DNA from: Phaeodactylibacter xiamenensis
Lineage (GTDB): Bacteria; Bacteroidota; Bacteroidia; Chitinophagales; Saprospiraceae
Length of the DNA: 64,000 bases
Assembly (NCBI RefSeq): GCF_000759025.1
Contig: NZ_JPOS01000020.1
Location: 62,001-126,000 of the forward strand
Direction: 5' to 3'
Under the pieces are notes generated by a model that saw only the letters and a list, made by a program, of their open reading frames with translations, did no database searches and was not told the DNA's origin. The position numbers and the translations under genes are program-made. Shown piece after piece: positions 46,882-55,966 of this stretch. Position 1 is the stretch's first letter; each line of letters begins with the position of its first letter.

Positions 46882-46961
46882 AGACCCCTGTTTTATACCG
46901 ATGATTAAGCGGTATACCCTGGGGTAGCACACCACTTCGTAATGCGTATAGCTTCGCTGCT

Positions 46962-49169
46962 TCAGATACTAACCCGCCTTGCTATTGGTTTGACCCTGAC
47001 AATAGCAACGCTGCAGTGTGCCCGTTCGGTCAGTTGGGTCGTGAAATTGCCCACTACCATACGTTGCAGAAAGCCTACTTTAGTAGTGCCCACGATCAGG
47101 ATGTCAAATTCACCCGACTTTTCCACCAGCGTATCAATGGGGTTGTCAGAAGCCATGACCTGCGTGTTGTACAGCGCCCGTGCGGAGTGCCGCTGAATGG
47201 CTTCGATGAAAATCTTGCCGGACTCTGCCTGTTGTGCAGCGGTAAAGTCCTTTGGCAGAATATTGAGAAAAGTAACCGTTCCCCCAAACTGCGTGGCTAA
47301 TGCTCCGGCCAGTCGCACCATCAGGTTGAGGTTCAGCCGACTACCCAGGGAGACCGCGATGCGCTTGGGCTGGAAGGCAGTTCCCGAACCCTGCAGGCGG
47401 AAGAAAATGAAGTCCGTAGGCGCTTTATTGAGTACTTGTTCGAGTAGGTTGAGGGTAGCGGGTTTGGCAGACTTGCCCGCGTAGCCCATGACCGTAATAT
47501 CGCAATTTTCCTCTTCAGCCGCATGCACGATGCCCATGCCCAGCTTATGGGAAGCACGGATAACGGGTTTGACTTTTACGCCTTTCGCAGTAGGCCAGAG
47601 CGCAGTGCGTTCGAGGAGTTCCAGCGACTGATCGGATTCAGAAAGTGCCGTGCGAAAGTCGACCTGCTCCGGCGTATTTACTACGTGCAGGGCTATAATT
47701 TCCCCGCCTTTGGTGGCCAGTAAGGCATGGCAGAGCTCAAAAATACTTTGCTGGGTGTTGGGGTTCGCTACCGGCATGAGAATCCGCTCGGTACTGCGTA
47801 AGTGAATCCGCCGCCCTTCATCCGCAAGCGTTAGCTGAAAGCCGGTCTCCTGCCGGAACACCCGCTTGCGTGCGTAGAAAAAGTATACCCCTGCGCCAAT
47901 CAGGGTGAGCTGCAGCCCAAAGAACAGGGACAACCAGTCGAGCGTAAACAGGAGGCCCAGGTTGGCGATAAAAGTGAGTTCCGGCAGTATGCGTTTCCAT
48001 AGAGCCTTTGGGCGCCGCTCCGGTTGCGTGCGGTAAATTTGCCGTAAGGCCAGCGATACGGGCAACAGGGAGACCAGCAGGCAGAAGTTGGCGGCTTTGG
48101 CGATAAAAGCAAGGTCGAAGAGCAGCAAAAAAACAAGAATCAGGATACCTCCGGCCAGAATTGCTGCTCTGGGTGTCTTCGCCCCTTCGTGCACTTTGCC
48201 CAGGAGGTCCGGCACAAACCGGTCTCGTCCCATCGCGTAAATCTGCCTGCCCTGAGAGAGCAAAGTGCTGTTTAGCGCTCCCGCAGCCGCCAGAATACCA
48301 CCCAGTGAAATCAGCAGCCATCCAAAGCCTCCAAAAACGGCTGTGGCCACGTCTGCCAGAGGAGCACTGCTTTTCGCCAGCTCCTGCCAGGGCACGACCA
48401 TAATACTGACCACGGCCACCAAAAGATAAAAGATGAATGCAATTCCCATGGAAAGCTTCATCGCCTTGGGGATGGTTACAGTAGGGTCCCGGATTTCATC
48501 CGCATTATTGGCAATTAACTGATAACCGAAGAAAGAAATGTAGATGATGCCGATGGCGCTAAAAGTGCCGCTGTAACCGGTTTGGAAGGTAGGTACAGCC
48601 AGCTCGGGCTGCAGGAACAGTGCGGCCCCCAGCAGTAAAATGATTAGGATTGCCAGGTTACCCCAGGTCAGCAGGTTTTGAATGCGGTCAGCCCCTTCTG
48701 TACCTTTGGCATTGAGGTAGGAAGAGAGCAGGACCAGCCCTCCGGCAGTAGCTTTAACCCCAAACGCAGGCACCTGATAGCCAAAGAGCGCAGTGAAGTA
48801 TTCCGCAAAACCAATGGCATATAGACTACAGGCAAAGATGCTACCAAGGGCAAGGAACCAGCCCGTCACAAAGCCGCCCAGACTACCCAGTGACTGATAG
48901 GCATAGGCGTATCCGCCTCCCGAAATGGGGACGAGCTTTGCCATCTCCGCAAACAGCAGGGTGGTCAAAAAAGCAAGCCCTCCGCACAGGATATAGGATA
49001 TCCAGACCGAAGGGCCTGCTACGCCCGCTGCCAGGCCAATGAGCACATAAACCCCGGCGCCCATTAGTGCGCCCACGCCAATCGTAGTAGCTCCAAACAG
49101 GCCCACCGTCCGCTCAAAGGTGACCGGGATGAGTTTCTTGTGAAAGATGTCGCGCAAACTGTTCGCCAT
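46962..49169 (-). CDS. APC-family amino acid permease fused to two universal stress (Usp) domains
   Basis: 735 residues. Residues about 20-430 form the amino acid/polyamine/organocation transporter fold with about 12 membrane segments. GVGALMGAGVYVLIG is the helix 1 motif and FAEMAKLVPISGGGYAYA the helix 2-3 motif; ADEIRDPTVTIPKAM is also typical. The cytosolic C-terminus (about 460-725) carries two UspA-like domains (ERILMPVANPNT ... DITVMGYAGKS; KRIAVSLGSRLN ... DILIVGTTKVGFLQRMVVG). Fusions of this type are known in many bacteria, and the Usp part is thought to sense nucleotides. The substrate cannot be told from sequence. It lies between the TrpF-like gene and the LCIB-like gene on the same strand, 57 bases from the latter. 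Confidence 0.9.
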   Translation of the reverse strand: MANSLRDIFHKKLIPVTFERTVGLFGATTIGVGALMGAGVYVLIGLAAGVAGPSVWISYILCGGLAFLTTLLFAEMAKLVPISGGGYAYAYQSLGSLGGFVTGWFLALGSIFACSLYAIGFAEYFTALFGYQVPAFGVKATAGGLVLLSSYLNAKGTEGADRIQNLLTWGNLAILIILLLGAALFLQPELAVPTFQTGYSGTFSAIGIIYISFFGYQLIANNADEIRDPTVTIPKAMKLSMGIAFIFYLLVAVVSIMVVPWQELAKSSAPLADVATAVFGGFGWLLISLGGILAAAGALNSTLLSQGRQIYAMGRDRFVPDLLGKVHEGAKTPRAAILAGGILILVFLLLFDLAFIAKAANFCLLVSLLPVSLALRQIYRTQPERRPKALWKRILPELTFIANLGLLFTLDWLSLFFGLQLTLIGAGVYFFYARKRVFRQETGFQLTLADEGRRIHLRSTERILMPVANPNTQQSIFELCHALLATKGGEIIALHVVNTPEQVDFRTALSESDQSLELLERTALWPTAKGVKVKPVIRASHKLGMGIVHAAEEENCDITVMGYAGKSAKPATLNLLEQVLNKAPTDFIFFRLQGSGTAFQPKRIAVSLGSRLNLNLMVRLAGALATQFGGTVTFLNILPKDFTAAQQAESGKIFIEAIQRHSARALYNTQVMASDNPIDTLVEKSGEFDILIVGTTKVGFLQRMVVGNFTTQLTERAHCSVAIVRVKPIARRVSI

Positions 49170-49226
49170 AGTGCTGTTGGTTTTGGGTATGCCTCAATCC
49201 AATAACAACACCATCGCAGATTTTGC

Positions 49227-49943
49227 CTACAATTCTTTCAGGTTTATGACCTCAAAATTCCGAACGGCAAAGTAGTCATCAAGCCCGTAGTCTGTATTGA
49301 TAATAATACCGCCCAGCAGCGCAACGTGGTCGCCGTGGAACTCCTTTTTGGTGTCGTTGATGTACTGATGGATCTTCTGGTCAATAATTTTGTAGGTGGC
49401 TTCGGTAATAGCGACCTCCTGATTGTCAGCCGCCAGTATTTCCTCCCGGTAGGGCAGCAGGCTTTTCTCCAGCGTCATCTGCTGATAGTCATCGTCGTGT
49501 ACCTGTGGGCTGTAGTTGTCATTCTTCCGGAACCGGTCCAGCGCCAGCATAAGTGCACCACAGGAGTTACCCGGGTTATCCTGACGTGGCCGGTACATTC
49601 TACCCGTTTCGCCCTCCAGGGTTATTCCAATGTGCGGGCCATAAAAAATAAAGGCAGAGCCATCGTCCGGAATATGATGGGCGAATGCGGTCATACCGGT
49701 TTGCCCGGCAAAGGGGATGCCGCCCAGCCCGCCCATGATGAAGGGGCCAAACAGGACGTTGAAAAAGGTGGTGGAGGGAACGTTGATGTCATCCGAACAA
49801 AGCGAAGTGGCCATGAGGACTTTAGACACATCCAGGCCGTATTCGTCTTGCATCCGGCCCATATAGCGGACGGAAGTGTCTTTGGCGTCAGTAGCGTTAG
49901 GGAAAACAGCCTTTACAATTTGGTCAAATTTTCGTTGCAGCAT
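49227..49943 (-). CDS. LCIB/C-type carbonic anhydrase-like protein
   Basis: 238 residues from the ATG at 49943 (MLQRKFDQIVKAVFP); an in-frame ATG at 50018 adds 25 residues without family similarity. The sequence matches the limiting-CO2-inducible B/C family, zinc carbonic anhydrases related to the beta class. It has SLCSDDIN (first zinc Cys), FIMGGLGGIPFAGQTG, FAHHIPDDGSAFIFYGPHIG (zinc His) and GNSCGALMLAL (second zinc Cys). All three expected zinc ligands are present, so it is probably active in interconverting CO2 and bicarbonate in the cytosol. It may form a unit with the permease gene 57 bases downstream; the gene upstream of it ends in a terminator. Recognised from motif pattern only. 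Confidence 0.82.
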   Translation of the reverse strand: MLQRKFDQIVKAVFPNATDAKDTSVRYMGRMQDEYGLDVSKVLMATSLCSDDINVPSTTFFNVLFGPFIMGGLGGIPFAGQTGMTAFAHHIPDDGSAFIFYGPHIGITLEGETGRMYRPRQDNPGNSCGALMLALDRFRKNDNYSPQVHDDDYQQMTLEKSLLPYREEILAADNQEVAITEATYKIIDQKIHQYINDTKKEFHGDHVALLGGIIINTDYGLDDYFAVRNFEVINLKEL

Positions 49944-50046
49944 GTCAGTAGTAGTTGGTGAATGAAATTGGCTTTCAGTATAGGCATTACCGGGCAGGCA
50001 AGTTAGCGGTAACTTCATGCGGCTTCAGTAATGTTGCTCACTAAAT

Positions 50047-50102
50047 AAAATAGTGGCCTTTCCCTAAAGATAAAGTTACCTTGGGAAAAGCCACTATTTT
50101 TT
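50047..50102. terminator. Bidirectional terminator
   Basis: AAAATAGTGGC (50047-50057) pairs with GCCACTATTTT (50090-50100), with an inner TTTCCC/GGGAAA helix. T runs follow on both strands. It ends the M28 peptidase gene on the minus strand. Confidence 0.88.
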
Positions 50103-50148
50103 GGCCTAAATGCCTATTAATTTGGTAGGATAATAAGCTGCGCTAAGC

Positions 50149-51726
50149 TTATTCTTCGCTTTTAGCCTCTTCGAGGTCCAAAGGCTTACGAGGCAGCAGT
50201 TCATCGCGCATGGCCGTGTGCATTACAAAGGAAGCAATGATAGTAGCGGCTTGCTTGAGGTCGTCTTCCACCAGGTGGTCCAGATTATCCATATTACTGT
50301 GGTGGGTGCGAGTGAAGTACGCCATGGGATCCTGAATAAACTGGAAACCCGGAATGCCTACGGCATCAAATGCCAGGTGATCGGTACCACCGGTATTGGA
50401 TAGCGTGAGAGTGCCTGCTTCAAGGTCCTTGAAAGGCTCCAGCCAGGAACGGAAGATAGGGCTAACGGCCTGATTGCCCTGCAGATAAACGCCGCGGATC
50501 TTGCCGGTGCCATTGTCAAGATTGTAGTAAGCAGATACTTTTTCCTGAGCCGGTTTGATCGACTGCGGATTGTAGGTGCCTTCCGGAAATTCCGCATAAT
50601 GCTCGCCCACATAGCCCCGGCTGCCGTACAGTCCCTGCTCCTCGCCGGTCCATAGTGCCAGGCGCAGCGTACGGCGGGGCTTAACGCCGGTTTCTTTGAT
50701 GACTTCCTGCAGGATGCGTGCGGCTTCCATCATAACCGTGGAGCCTGCGCCGTTATCCGTAGCGCCGGTGGCCGCATGCCAGCTGTCGAAGTGGGCACCA
50801 AAAATGACCACTTCGTCCTTGAGGTCTGTACCGGGGATCTCGGCAATGATATTGCGCTCCATGCCATCGTCCGGGTTGTAATAGCGGGCCTTCAGGTCGA
50901 GGCTGAGCTTCACAGGGATACCTTGCTGCAACAGTCGGAAAATGCGGTTGTAGTGCTCCACGGCCAGTGTGATCTGAGGGACAACCTTAGTGCCTTCCTC
51001 CCGGTAGCTGCCCCACTCGCCGGTGCGCGCACCCGATACGAACACCGTACCCAGATCGCCTTTGTAGCTGCGGTCAAGCACTGCGATCGGGTCTTCTTCT
51101 GCCAGGGTTTCCCACAGGTATTTGTTGAAGGAAAATCCGCCAGTCGTGTTGTAGTTCCGGCGCGGGCGCGGGGTCGGCATATCGGCATTGGCCATATCGA
51201 GCAGGTCATCGCTTTCGTACCGGCGGGCCGGCGCATCAAACCACTCCTCAATGGAGCGCAGCGTATCCACCAGCACAATTTTGCCCTTCAGCTTGCCTTT
51301 GTAGGCATCAAGTTCTTCCTTAGTGTTGGCTTCCAGGTAGATGACCTCGGCTTCATCGGCTTTAACAGAAGGCGACCAGGCTTTGGGTACACCAATAACG
51401 GACCAGTAGGTTGGGGTGTGGGCATGCATCTCAAAGTGCTGTAGTTCCCAGCTGCGGCCAAAGGGGCCCCATTCTTCAGTGTGCACATTTTCCAGGCCCC
51501 ATTCTTCCAGCTGACTGACAGCCCATTCAGTTGCTTTTTCCAGCATGGGAGAACCAGTCAGGCGTGGGCCGTAGACATCCATCATCAGCTGGGCAGTCTT
51601 CATGGCCTGGCTTTGATCGAGGCCGTGCTTGCGGATGGCCTCTACGAGCTCTTCATTGACCGGTTCCTGTGCCCAAAGCCCAGATGTTAGTATCAGGCAG
51701 GATAAAATAAATAACAGTTTTTTCAT
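50149..51726 (-). CDS. Secreted M28-family aminopeptidase
   Basis: 525 residues with a signal peptide (MKKLLFILSCLILTSGLWAQ). It is a zinc exopeptidase with a PA-like insert (about 120-270). Metal-binding and catalytic segments of the M28 fold are visible: GAHFDSWHAATGATDNGAG (His and bridging Asp), WTGEEQGLYGS (catalytic and zinc Glu), NLDNGTGKIRG (Asp) and THHSNMDNLDH (final His). This fits glutamate carboxypeptidase / aminopeptidase relatives. It has no T9SS sorting domain, so it is probably periplasmic or released. It is divergent from the acetyltransferase gene, with 134 bases between starts. The C-terminus is acidic and short. Confidence 0.92.
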   Translation of the reverse strand: MKKLLFILSCLILTSGLWAQEPVNEELVEAIRKHGLDQSQAMKTAQLMMDVYGPRLTGSPMLEKATEWAVSQLEEWGLENVHTEEWGPFGRSWELQHFEMHAHTPTYWSVIGVPKAWSPSVKADEAEVIYLEANTKEELDAYKGKLKGKIVLVDTLRSIEEWFDAPARRYESDDLLDMANADMPTPRPRRNYNTTGGFSFNKYLWETLAEEDPIAVLDRSYKGDLGTVFVSGARTGEWGSYREEGTKVVPQITLAVEHYNRIFRLLQQGIPVKLSLDLKARYYNPDDGMERNIIAEIPGTDLKDEVVIFGAHFDSWHAATGATDNGAGSTVMMEAARILQEVIKETGVKPRRTLRLALWTGEEQGLYGSRGYVGEHYAEFPEGTYNPQSIKPAQEKVSAYYNLDNGTGKIRGVYLQGNQAVSPIFRSWLEPFKDLEAGTLTLSNTGGTDHLAFDAVGIPGFQFIQDPMAYFTRTHHSNMDNLDHLVEDDLKQAATIIASFVMHTAMRDELLPRKPLDLEEAKSEE

Positions 51727-51860
51727 ACGAGTATTTCATTTTTGATGTTCAAACAATCGTCGCTAAGTTAATAAATGCGAGGGGGCTATTCCTGCGAATT
51801 TTGGTCAGCAGCCCGCCTGAGCATTGGCTGAAAAGCTGTACCTTTCGGAAAAACAGCACT

Positions 51861-52439
51861 ATGCAGGCGCGTTTGCTCCATATTGATACTGCCCTTCTTA
51901 GCCAGCATGTCCTCGTCCGCCGCTTTCAGGAAGGGGATGGGGCTACGCTTTACGAACTGGTGGAGGATAATTACAGCTTGCTGTACGATGCTTTCCCAAG
52001 GACACTACGGGAAATCAGTGACCCTGAGCATGCTGAGTTTTTTGTACGGCGCAGGCTGTCGGACTGGCATCTGCAGAAAGGCTATTGCTTTGGCATTTGG
52101 CACAACCAAACCACTGAGCTGATTGGGCTGGTCCGCCTGTTTCATATCGATTGGGAAACACCAAAGGGGGAAGTCGGCTATTTTATTGACCGGGAATACA
52201 TGGGGCAGGGGCTGATGACCGAGGCGCTGCGGATCGTGCAGCAGTTCGCTTTCAGGCAATTGGTACTGGAAAAGCTGCTGTTGCGTACGGCTATGGAAAA
52301 TGTAGCGAGCCAGCGGCTGGCACGAAAGTGTGGCTTTCGCCGGGAGGGAGACCTTCGGGGTGACTTCCGAAAGCTCAGTGGTGAGCTGATCGATACTATG
52401 CTCTTCGGGCTGACCCGTTCTGAATATTTAGGCATCTAA
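51861..52439 (+). CDS. GNAT N-acetyltransferase, RimJ/RimL-like
   Basis: 192 residues from the ATG at 51861. A frame extension to 51801 has a non-conserved leader, so I prefer the later start. The fold runs from LVRRFQEGDGATLYELV through ELIGLVRLFHID and GEVGYFIDREYMGQGLMTEA (the acetyl-CoA pyrophosphate loop, here Gln-Gly-Leu-Met) to ENVASQRLARKCGFRREGDL. This layout is that of the RimJ/RimL group, which acetylates ribosomal protein N-termini or small molecules. The actual substrate is unknown. It lies 43 bases before the helical repeat protein gene on the same strand, so the two may be cotranscribed. Confidence 0.88.
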   Translation: MQARLLHIDTALLSQHVLVRRFQEGDGATLYELVEDNYSLLYDAFPRTLREISDPEHAEFFVRRRLSDWHLQKGYCFGIWHNQTTELIGLVRLFHIDWETPKGEVGYFIDREYMGQGLMTEALRIVQQFAFRQLVLEKLLLRTAMENVASQRLARKCGFRREGDLRGDFRKLSGELIDTMLFGLTRSEYLGI

Positions 52440-52482
52440 TCACGGTTGCAATTACCAATTATTACCAAAAAAACAACCCCAA

Positions 52483-55400
52483 ATGCCCATTTTCACACCC
52501 ACTCTGGCCGCTGAGGCTGTCCTTTTTGCGATTAATTCGGCCATCAAACTCAGCCGTAATGTGCAGCGGGCTTACGCACAAAGCCTGCAGGGGCGTATTC
52601 TGGTCCTTCCACTGCCCGATTTTGATACAAATATCGACCTGGCTACCATGATCGCCTACTTCGAATGGTCGCCGGAGCTCCTGGACAATTTTGATGACCT
52701 CAAACGCCTGCACCAGCAGGCGATGCAGGACTTACAGCTCCCGGGACAAGACCTAAAGCGTTACCGGCAGTACTATCTGGGCTTCAAACAGGTAGGCGAA
52801 GGCAAGGTACTGGAGTTGCAGTCGCAGGACCTGTGGAACCTTTTTCGGGTCCGGCAGTGGCAGGAGGGCTACCTGGAACGCGACAGTGCGCTGAAGCTCG
52901 TGGTTGGCAGCCTGGTGGAAATTGGGATTGACTATTTTCTGGATGTGCCCGGCGCATTGAATCAGCACTCTTCCAAAGGGCGCATTCTCCGCCACTTCCT
53001 TAGCGCGTTTGATGATATCCAATTTGCGGAAGGGCAGCCTTTGTACGAGCAGTTCAATGCCATGTTGCTGCCCCGGCTTTTTGCCGCTGCTGCGGAAACG
53101 GTCGGCGAGCTGGCACCTGAAGTCAGTGAGGATGAGAAAGTGCAGCTGTTCATTCGCACCACCACCCGGCATATTGCTGAGGATCTTTATCAACGCTCGG
53201 TCGAACTGAGCTTTGAGGATCAGGAAGCGCTCATCAACTGGGGTCAGCTGCTGCTGCGTAGTAGTATCCGGCATGCAGGGGAATTCGTAGCGGCCAATCC
53301 GGAATTACTGTTCAACACCAACTACCCGAGTAGCCGGATCATTGAGCGGAGCACGGGTGTTCTGTTGCGTGCTATCCTTGATGACGATCCGGGCCGGGTG
53401 AGCCTGCGGGAAGCACTAAGCGTAAAAACGCTCGATGAGCTGGTACAGGTGACGCTGCAGGTAGTTGCTGCCCATCCGAGTCTGATTAGCGGGGAGCGTA
53501 AACTGGAAGACCTAATTGCTCAAACCGTTCTTGCCCTACAGGAGACGAACCTAAATCAACCCGGTCTTTTGCCGGAGATCCTCCGCATCATATTAGAGCA
53601 GTCCGCCGGGCATTTGCCTGCACTTTGGCCCACAGTTGAAGGCACTGCTAAGCACCTGTTGGTCAGTGCCCTTCGTCAGATCCTCACGGTGATTGCCGGG
53701 AATGCGAAGCAAAACGGCTGGGAGACCGCGCTCACCCGTTCAGATTGGCGGGATCTTCTGGAATTCCTGCTGGCAGAAGTAGTAGCTAATCCGGCCTGGA
53801 TCAATGAAGAGGTAAGGGGTCGCCCTGTCCTTGCAGAAGTGGTGGATGTGGTTTTTCGCGCACTACGGCATTTGCCGGAAGGCGAACGCTTGTCTCCTGA
53901 CGTCTTGCACTACATCATTCGTCTTAGCCTGCGCACTGCCCTGACTAGCGAATCCGTCCTTGATACCCTGCCCTGGAGTACAGACGAGCGGGAAACCATC
54001 ATCCTTGAGCAGGCGCTACAGCTCATTTTCGTGGTCGCTTATGATAAGAAAACCCCAAAGCTCAGCCGCCTGGAACTGCTGGAAGAACTGCTGGAATACG
54101 TACTCGAAACCATCATCGCAGAACACCCCAATCGTGCTGGTCTGGTCCTCACAGAGCTGGTCTTATTTGAAAGTGGTATAGTCTACGCCCAAGGCTTCAA
54201 TGCTGACCTTGCCGATGACCTGATCGATGCGGCTCTTTTGGCCTTCGCGAACTATCCCGAGCTGGTCACGCAAAATGAAGGGATGCAGCATTTGGTCCGC
54301 AGCCTGGCCCGCGCGGTGGACAGTGCCGGTTTGCGGCAACCGGGGTTGCTGCCTTTTCTGCTACGGCTGGTCCTGGAAAAAACGGGCGAACATGCGCATG
54401 TCCTCATCGATGCCGATACCGGAAGCCCCCGTCACTTATTAGTCCTGGCTACCCGGGAAATATTAGCTGCACTGACCCGCCGGGAGGACCGGGAAGGGCG
54501 TTGGCGGCCGGGGCTGAGCCCGGATCAGGGGCTCTACATTCTGGAGTTACTGCTGGAAGAAGTCGTGCGCTATCCTGACTGGATCACCAAAGCAACGGAG
54601 GAAGATACGGTACTGCGGGCCGTACTGGATACCGTATTTGATGTACTGGAAACGGTGCCGACTGGTAGCCGGTTGTCAACGGGGACACTGGAAATGGTTA
54701 TTCAGGGCAGCCTGTATGCGGCGGTTCGGAGCCCAAAGGTACTGAGTGCACTACGTTTTGCTACCGATAGCTTGGAGCGCAGCATTCTGGAGCATGCGCT
54801 GCGCATGGTGTTCAGCTTCACCTTCCCCACCAAAAAAGATACGCCTGCTCACCGCCTGCACCTTTTGGAAGAAATCTTATCCTACATACTGGACGGTTTA
54901 CTGTTGCGCTATCCAAACGAACGCGGCCTCATTCTGATCGATCTGGTACTATTTGGCCAGAACGGCATCAATTTCAATGAAGGGTTTGATGAGGCACAAG
55001 CCGAACAGCTGGTGGAGTCCGCGCTCATGGCGCTGGATCAGTATCCGGAACTCGTTGGCCGGGACCGGGTCTTACAGTTGCTGGTATCCGATGTTGCTGG
55101 TGCCCTGCTCGACAGTGGGATAGGGCAGCCTGCCCTGTTGCCGGAGCTGCTGCGGCTGACCATTGAAAGTACTGCCCACCACCTTCACCTGGTACTGGAT
55201 TTGGATGAAGAAGAGCCGGTCAACCTGCTCGTCATCGCCCTGGAGCAAACCCTCAAAGCTATTGCGGAGCCGCCCCGTTCGGGCCGCTGGAAGCCCCATC
55301 TGAGCCGGGAGCAAATCCTGGATATGCTGGAGGTGGTTTATGAAGCCTTACAGGACCACCCTCAATGGGTAGGGCAGGAGCCTTTGATTTACGATATGCT

Positions 55401-55812
55401 GGAAGCGTTGTTCCGTGCCCTGGAAGCGGTTCCGCCCCGTCAGCCTTTGCCTTATTTGATGGTGCGCATGTTACTGCAGGCGCTTTTGGAAGCTGCCCGG
55501 CGGGACTGGCGCTTTATGGTGAAAGCACAAGCCACAGAGTACGGGCACTATCACATTTTAATGCGCTTTGCGCTGGAAGACCTTTTCATTTTACTGTACG
55601 ATTCGGAACAGAACGAAGCAACACGCTGGCACTTGTCGCAGCGACCGGTCATTGAAGCCTTGTTGGAGTACTTCCTGTTACTGGTCTCAGCAGAAGGGGG
55701 GGATTTGGAAGCCGTAGCTCGAGCTAAAGCCCGTTTAGAGGAAGTGATCGCCATCTGGCAGCAAGACTTCCGCCGGACTTTGGAGGAAGTGCTGGAGCAG
55801 TTGGGGGCGTAA
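52483..55812 (+). CDS. Large helical repeat protein of unknown function
   Basis: 1,109 residues that I do not recognise. There is no signal peptide or obvious membrane helix, so it is probably cytosolic. It appears almost wholly alpha-helical and rich in Leu, Glu and Arg. From about residue 330 it has a long internal repeat of about 260 residues, seen three times: HPSLISGERKLEDL (nt 53473), YPELVTQNEGMQHLV (54253) and YPELVGRDRVLQLLV (55042). Each is followed by a xQPxLLPxxLRLxxE motif, then HLLVxAxxxxL, and later a VLFxxGIxxxxGF element. The N-terminal 250 residues are distinct (PLPDFDTNIDLATMIAYFEW). Possibly a HEAT-like solenoid. It follows the GNAT gene closely. No catalytic motif is apparent. 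Confidence 0.75.
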   Translation: MPIFTPTLAAEAVLFAINSAIKLSRNVQRAYAQSLQGRILVLPLPDFDTNIDLATMIAYFEWSPELLDNFDDLKRLHQQAMQDLQLPGQDLKRYRQYYLGFKQVGEGKVLELQSQDLWNLFRVRQWQEGYLERDSALKLVVGSLVEIGIDYFLDVPGALNQHSSKGRILRHFLSAFDDIQFAEGQPLYEQFNAMLLPRLFAAAAETVGELAPEVSEDEKVQLFIRTTTRHIAEDLYQRSVELSFEDQEALINWGQLLLRSSIRHAGEFVAANPELLFNTNYPSSRIIERSTGVLLRAILDDDPGRVSLREALSVKTLDELVQVTLQVVAAHPSLISGERKLEDLIAQTVLALQETNLNQPGLLPEILRIILEQSAGHLPALWPTVEGTAKHLLVSALRQILTVIAGNAKQNGWETALTRSDWRDLLEFLLAEVVANPAWINEEVRGRPVLAEVVDVVFRALRHLPEGERLSPDVLHYIIRLSLRTALTSESVLDTLPWSTDERETIILEQALQLIFVVAYDKKTPKLSRLELLEELLEYVLETIIAEHPNRAGLVLTELVLFESGIVYAQGFNADLADDLIDAALLAFANYPELVTQNEGMQHLVRSLARAVDSAGLRQPGLLPFLLRLVLEKTGEHAHVLIDADTGSPRHLLVLATREILAALTRREDREGRWRPGLSPDQGLYILELLLEEVVRYPDWITKATEEDTVLRAVLDTVFDVLETVPTGSRLSTGTLEMVIQGSLYAAVRSPKVLSALRFATDSLERSILEHALRMVFSFTFPTKKDTPAHRLHLLEEILSYILDGLLLRYPNERGLILIDLVLFGQNGINFNEGFDEAQAEQLVESALMALDQYPELVGRDRVLQLLVSDVAGALLDSGIGQPALLPELLRLTIESTAHHLHLVLDLDEEEPVNLLVIALEQTLKAIAEPPRSGRWKPHLSREQILDMLEVVYEALQDHPQWVGQEPLIYDMLEALFRALEAVPPRQPLPYLMVRMLLQALLEAARRDWRFMVKAQATEYGHYHILMRFALEDLFILLYDSEQNEATRWHLSQRPVIEALLEYFLLLVSAEGGDLEAVARAKARLEEVIAIWQQDFRRTLEEVLEQLGA

Positions 55813-55855
55813 AGTTGGCCTTCGCGCCCTTTGTATGGGCTTCTGAGGGTTGTTT

Positions 55856-55949
55856 TTCACGCAGAGGTCGCGAAGGGGCTCGCAAAGATCGGAAAGTTGG
55901 GGGCTGGGCTTAGTGCCCTTAGCGTTTGCCTTTGTGTCCTTTGCGTGAA
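55856..55949. repeat. Imperfect palindromic intergenic repeat of the TTTGCGTGAA type
   Basis: TTCACGCAGAGG (55856-55867) and CCTTTGCGTGAA (55938-55949) pair at 11 of 12 positions. Between them are degenerate 11-13-base units (GCGTTTGCC, TTTGTGTCC, TTTGCGTG). I have seen this vocabulary in intergenic DNA of many unrelated bacterial genomes. It lies between convergent genes. Confidence 0.55.
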
Positions 55950-55966
55950 CTTCTCCTATGAACTCC

